Below, in pieces: positions 61,055 through 64,000 of a stretch of 64,000 nt of DNA. The position numbers were made by a program, and so were the translations under genes. Under the pieces are notes generated by a model. The model saw only the letters and a list, made by a program, of their open reading frames with translations. It was not told the origin of the DNA and ran no database searches. The stretch covers positions 50,627 to 114,626 of the forward strand of contig JAYVZS010000131.1 in assembly GCA_043783155.1 (NCBI GenBank), read 5' to 3'. Origin of the DNA: JAPLDA01 sp043783155 (GTDB taxonomy: Bacteria; Bacteroidota; Bacteroidia; AKYH767-A; 2013-40CM-41-45). Within the stretch, counting starts at the first letter, position 1. Each line of letters opens with the position of its first letter.

Positions 61055-61645
61055 TTATTTTCCGATTCTTAAACACAAACGTAGTCCCGCCACTGGCGAA
61101 CCATTCTGATCAAGATTAAAATAAGGGTGTGTCTTTATAGTTAGATCATCACTTACATCAAAATCTTTCAAATGAGCATCCACGTATGCATCCACGATGT
61201 TGAGAACATATACAAGTCCTGTTAGGATGTAACAAAAATCACGGTTGCGTCGATAGAAATCCTTTCGCACCAACAGATCATCATTCGTGTAATTTGGATA
61301 ACTGTCAATCGTAGTTGAATCCGCATCGGTGCGATAAAGATAGGCTGTCTTAAATGTCTTGTAACTCTTGTTGTTGAAGTTGATGTAGTATACGAGAGCG
61401 GCAAAACCTCCGTACAGAATGGGAACTTTCCAGTATGATTTATTGTAAATCTGTCCCGCTCCGGGAAGCACTGCCGATAAAATCGCAGCATGATTCGCGC
61501 GGTGTTTCGCGGATGAAGTCAGTGCCAGCGTATCATTGGTTTTTTCCTGCGCGGAAGATGAAGTGAAAAAAAAAACCTGCGATAAGAGAAGGATGAAAAA
61601 AATAACTCGTCTGGACTTTATTAAAAATCGGAATAGACTCATCAA
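61055..61645 (-). CDS. DUF5683 family membrane protein
   Basis: The 196-residue protein has a signal peptide or first membrane segment (residues 14-32), the family core AILSAVLPGAGQIYNKSYWK, a second membrane segment (GGFAALVYYINF) and a third (YILTGLVYVLNIVDAYVDAH). The role is unknown. Its position between parB and dapB is conserved in Bacteroidota, which suggests a link to the envelope or to cell-cycle genes. Confidence 0.88.
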   Translation of the reverse strand: MMSLFRFLIKSRRVIFFILLLSQVFFFTSSSAQEKTNDTLALTSSAKHRANHAAILSAVLPGAGQIYNKSYWKVPILYGGFAALVYYINFNNKSYKTFKTAYLYRTDADSTTIDSYPNYTNDDLLVRKDFYRRNRDFCYILTGLVYVLNIVDAYVDAHLKDFDVSDDLTIKTHPYFNLDQNGSPVAGLRLCLRIGK

Positions 61646-61679
61646 AGTGTTTCGGGAAAATTACTTTATTTTTTCTTCA

Positions 61680-61735
61680 CTACAAAGAGTACGGAGTCTT
61701 ACAAAAACTTCTCAGTGACTTTGTGTCTTAGAAGT
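61680..61735. repeat. Rearranged copy of the ...AAAGACACAAAGT... word
   Basis: The minus-strand sequence contains cttctaagacacaaagtcac and agactccgtactctttg. It resembles the word in 33637-33712 and lies between parB and DUF5683. Confidence 0.5.
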
Positions 61736-61758
61736 AATATTTTTATTTATAGAACCAT

Positions 61759-62667
61759 TCAATAATTCAACAACTCAAGAACACGGTTGAGGTCTTCATC
61801 ATTCTCAAAGGGAATCACGATTCTTCCGCTCCCGTTTCCATTTCTTTTGAGCTGGATCTTGGTTCCGAAGTGGCTGGAAAGAACATTCTGAATTTTTGTA
61901 AACTCAAATGAATCTGCACTGCCGTTTTTTCTTTGCGCTTCTTTTTTTCTCCCTGTTGATTTATTCCCGCTTGCACGCGCCAGTTCTTCTGTATCGCGCA
62001 CGTTCAGCTTGTTCGTCATAATCTCTTTGAACATCATCAATTGTCGCATCACATCACCCACACCAAGAATAGCGCGTGCGTGTCCCATCGTAAGTTTTCC
62101 ATCACGAATGGCCGCCTGAATTTCGGGAGGAAGTTTTAGCAGACGTAATGTATTCGTAACCGTCGAGCGGTTCTTCCCGACACGTTCACTTAATTCTTCC
62201 TGCGTAATCGTGCATTCGTCGATCAACCGCTTGTAGCTGATGGCGATTTCAATGGCATTCAAATCGTGGCGCTGAATGTTTTCCACCAATGCCATCTCCA
62301 GCATACTCTGATCATTGGCGATACGGATGTATGCGGGAACGGATTTCAGTCCGGCCATCTTCGATGCTTTCAGTCTTCGCTCACCGGAGATAAGCTGGTA
62401 ACGGTCGTATCCGAGTTTACGAACGGTGATGGGCTGAATAATTCCATGCGCTCTGATAGACGAAGCAAGTTCGTTCAATGCCTCTTCTTCAAAGTCTGTT
62501 CTCGGCTGAAAAGGATTTGATTCAATCTGTTCAACTGGAATATTCGGAACAGAACCGGCAACAGAGGAAGATCCTTCCGCAGCAGAATTTTTCGACGTGA
62601 TATCGGTTTCAGAATTTTCGAGCAAGGCACTCAGGCCTTTCCCCAAAGCGTTTCTCTTAATGCTCAT
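61759..62667 (-). CDS. parB: Chromosome partitioning protein ParB
   Basis: The 302-residue protein has the ParB/Srx CTPase box (LISGERRLKASKMAG near residues 91-105) and the helix-turn-helix (TQEELSERVGKNRSTVTNTL). A basic linker (SGNKSTGRKKEAQRKNGS) separates the C-terminal dimerisation region. It binds parS sites near the origin and loads the chromosome segregation complex. It overlaps parA by 11 bp. No parS site (TGTTTCACGTGAAACA-like) was seen in this window. Confidence 0.95.
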   Translation of the reverse strand: MSIKRNALGKGLSALLENSETDITSKNSAAEGSSSVAGSVPNIPVEQIESNPFQPRTDFEEEALNELASSIRAHGIIQPITVRKLGYDRYQLISGERRLKASKMAGLKSVPAYIRIANDQSMLEMALVENIQRHDLNAIEIAISYKRLIDECTITQEELSERVGKNRSTVTNTLRLLKLPPEIQAAIRDGKLTMGHARAILGVGDVMRQLMMFKEIMTNKLNVRDTEELARASGNKSTGRKKEAQRKNGSADSFEFTKIQNVLSSHFGTKIQLKRNGNGSGRIVIPFENDEDLNRVLELLNY

Positions 62668-63472
62668 CGGCTACGTGAATTTTTTTGTCGGCGGCTTTGA
62701 TTTTCGTCAGATTATTTTTCTGCAGAATTTCGCGGGCAAGATTCAGGTAATTCACAGAACCCTTGCTGCTGGCATCGTGCATGATAATGGTTTGTCCGAA
62801 GCTTGGCGCTTCACCAAGTTTTGTATTGCGTTGAATAATGGTATCGAACACCATTTGCTGGAAATGTGTTTTCACTTCTTCCACCACTTGGTTCGATAAA
62901 CGTAAACGTGAGTCATACATGGTAAGAAGAATGCCTTCAATTTGAAGTTCAGGATTCAGGCGTGTCTGAACTATTTTAATTGTGTTCAGTAATTTTCCTA
63001 GTCCTTCCAATGCGAAGTATTCACACTGAACCGGAATGATAACCGAATCAGCTGCAGTCAATGCGTTGATGGTAACCAGGCCAAGTGAAGGCGAACAATC
63101 AATGACAATAAAATCATAATCGTCACGGATTTTTGCCAACACGTCAATCATTTTTCGTTCGCGGTTCGGCAGGTTGATCATTTCAATTTCCGCTCCCACA
63201 AGATCGATGTGCGAAGGAATCAGGTATAGATTCGGAGTAGTCGTCGTCAGAATTGTATGCTTTGGATTCGCTTCGTTGATGATGCATTCGTAAATGCTGG
63301 TCTTGATGGTGCGAGGATCGAAGCCCACACCCGAAGTGGCGTTCGCCTGAGGATCGCTGTCAATCAGCAACGTTTTATATTCCAACACGGCAAAGCTCGC
63401 CGCGAGGTTCATAGCAGTAGTTGTTTTACCAACTCCGCCTTTTTGATTTGCTACTGCTATTATCTTTCCCAT
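62657..63472 (-). CDS. parA: Chromosome partitioning ATPase ParA
   Basis: The 271-residue ATPase has the deviant Walker A KGGVGKTTT (residues 11-19), the conserved DSDPQANATSG and IVIDCSPSLGLVTINAL segments. It has no N-terminal HTH domain, so it is of the chromosomal type (Soj/ParA). It moves the ParB-parS complex. It begins the minus-strand run to lepB. The upstream 90 bp hold a copy of the AACTAAGAACC word. Confidence 0.96.
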   Translation of the reverse strand: MGKIIAVANQKGGVGKTTTAMNLAASFAVLEYKTLLIDSDPQANATSGVGFDPRTIKTSIYECIINEANPKHTILTTTTPNLYLIPSHIDLVGAEIEMINLPNRERKMIDVLAKIRDDYDFIVIDCSPSLGLVTINALTAADSVIIPVQCEYFALEGLGKLLNTIKIVQTRLNPELQIEGILLTMYDSRLRLSNQVVEEVKTHFQQMVFDTIIQRNTKLGEAPSFGQTIIMHDASSKGSVNYLNLAREILQKNNLTKIKAADKKIHVADEH

Positions 63473-63502
63473 TTTTTTTCTTCTTGATTCTTGTTTCTTG
63501 AC

Positions 63503-63518
63503 TCCTGGTTCTTAGTTC
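63503..63518. repeat. AACTAAGAACC word copy upstream of parA
   Basis: tcctggttcttagttc is the exact reverse complement of 29311-29326, 34 kb away. Neighbouring bases also consist of TTCTTAG-type words. Confidence 0.7.
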
Positions 63519-63562
63519 TTAGTTGTGTAGTCGGTCGACTGTTGACCGTGGATATTTTCACT

Positions 63563-64000
63563 CTAAATCTCTATCGTCTCTCCGATTTTCATCAGCGTTA
63601 ATTCTTTTGATGTCTGCTCAAATCTTTTCTTCGCGTCGTTGTGATCAATCTTGATATAATCGAATGTATCGAAGTGCATGCCGATGATCCGTTCGCATTT
63701 AATAAAGTCGGAAGCAATTACGGCATTGTCTATTCCCATGGTGAAATTATTTCCGATCGGCAGGAATGCGAATTTTATATGCTTGTAATCGCCAATCAGT
63801 TTCATGTCGTAATGCAATGCTGTATCGCCCGCATAATAGAAGTTGCCTTCTGTTGTTTCAACGAGGAAGCCCATCGGGTTTCCGCCATAGGAGCCGTCGG
63901 GCAGACTGCTTGAATGAACGGCATTCACACATTTCACTTTTCCGAAATCGAAAATCCAGTGTCCGCCGATATTCATGGGATGCGTTTTCGAAACCCCTAA
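63563..64000 (-). CDS. UPF0173 metal-dependent hydrolase (metallo-beta-lactamase fold), 5' end cut by window edge
   Basis: The open frame reaches the window edge without a stop, so the N-terminal part is missing (about 80 of about 225 residues by family length). The visible region holds HPMNIGGHW, VNAVHSSSLPDGSYGGNPMG, YYAGDTALHYDMKLIG, and the final metal-site segment GMHFDTFDYIKID. These match UPF0173 hydrolases; the physiological substrate is unknown. It is on the same strand as parA, with about 90 bp between them. Confidence 0.85.
   Translation of the reverse strand, partial: LGVSKTHPMNIGGHWIFDFGKVKCVNAVHSSSLPDGSYGGNPMGFLVETTEGNFYYAGDTALHYDMKLIGDYKHIKFAFLPIGNNFTMGIDNAVIASDFIKCERIIGMHFDTFDYIKIDHNDAKKRFEQTSKELTLMKIGETIEI

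Noticed and set aside
61759..63560. parS site near parAB
   Set aside because: No TGTTTCACGTGAAACA-like palindrome was seen by eye in or near the operon; it may lie outside the window.

Overview
The window is a 64 kb stretch of an AT-rich bacterial chromosome from the phylum Bacteroidota. The evidence is T9SS type A C-terminal sorting domains, a Bacteroidota-type gene set (DUF6913, DUF5683, CRTAC1/ASPIC, choice-of-anchor B), -7 boxes of the TAnnTTTG type, few Shine-Dalgarno sequences, and the order parA-parB-DUF5683-dapB-lepB. I cannot place it below phylum. There are no tRNA or rRNA genes, no CRISPR array and no intact insertion sequence.

Layout. 1-6.2 kb: housekeeping (partial M42 peptidase, ribD, prmC, ligA, DUF6913, dapA). 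6.2-8.7 kb: a small decayed accessory patch with a lone Mrr-type restriction enzyme, the tail of a T9SS-secreted protein, a toxin remnant joined to a foreign signal peptide, an intact-looking XRE antitoxin, and about 540 bp of hairpin-rich intergenic DNA. 8.7-13.4 kb: an M23 peptidase, a coiled-coil protein with zapA, a probable 6S RNA and RNase Y. 13.4-32.6 kb: a surface-polysaccharide locus. It holds an ABC exporter (Wzm/Wzt type), four methyltransferase or glycosyltransferase-like genes, a GT11 fucosyltransferase, a GT2-GT4 fusion, several GT2 and GT4 enzymes, WecB, an O-antigen ligase/polymerase family protein, a DegT aminotransferase and, at its end, the initiating phosphoglycosyl transferase. 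32.6-37.5 kb: a SirB1-like protein and a tandem pair of TMTC-like membrane/TPR proteins.

37.8-49.2 kb: choice-of-anchor B protein, nucleoside phosphorylase, two tandem-domain Usp proteins, a nonsense-mutated small gene, a DUF4197 lipoprotein, an ECF sigma factor with a small membrane protein, cinA, a RidA-like protein, DUF3179 and a vanadium haloperoxidase/PAP2 protein that overlaps a large CRTAC1 protein (to 52.5 kb). 52.7-57.4 kb: rpmB, a secreted aminopeptidase P, a second ECF sigma factor with a small partner, nth and a secreted protein of unknown function. 57.4-64 kb: ferredoxin and acyl-CoA reductase, then the minus-strand run lepB, dapB, DUF5683, parB, parA and a partial UPF0173 hydrolase.

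The most unusual signal is a family of short, word-like repeats. They occur between genes, and in several places they sit in frame inside conserved enzymes (prmC twice, the DegT aminotransferase, the acyl-CoA reductase) or form the C-terminal tail of a protein. A second recurrent pattern is a -7 box placed 4-7 bp before the start codon, which predicts leaderless mRNAs. I did not find a clear new defence or biosynthetic system. The repeat invasion of coding sequence and the toxin-antitoxin fossil are the best leads.
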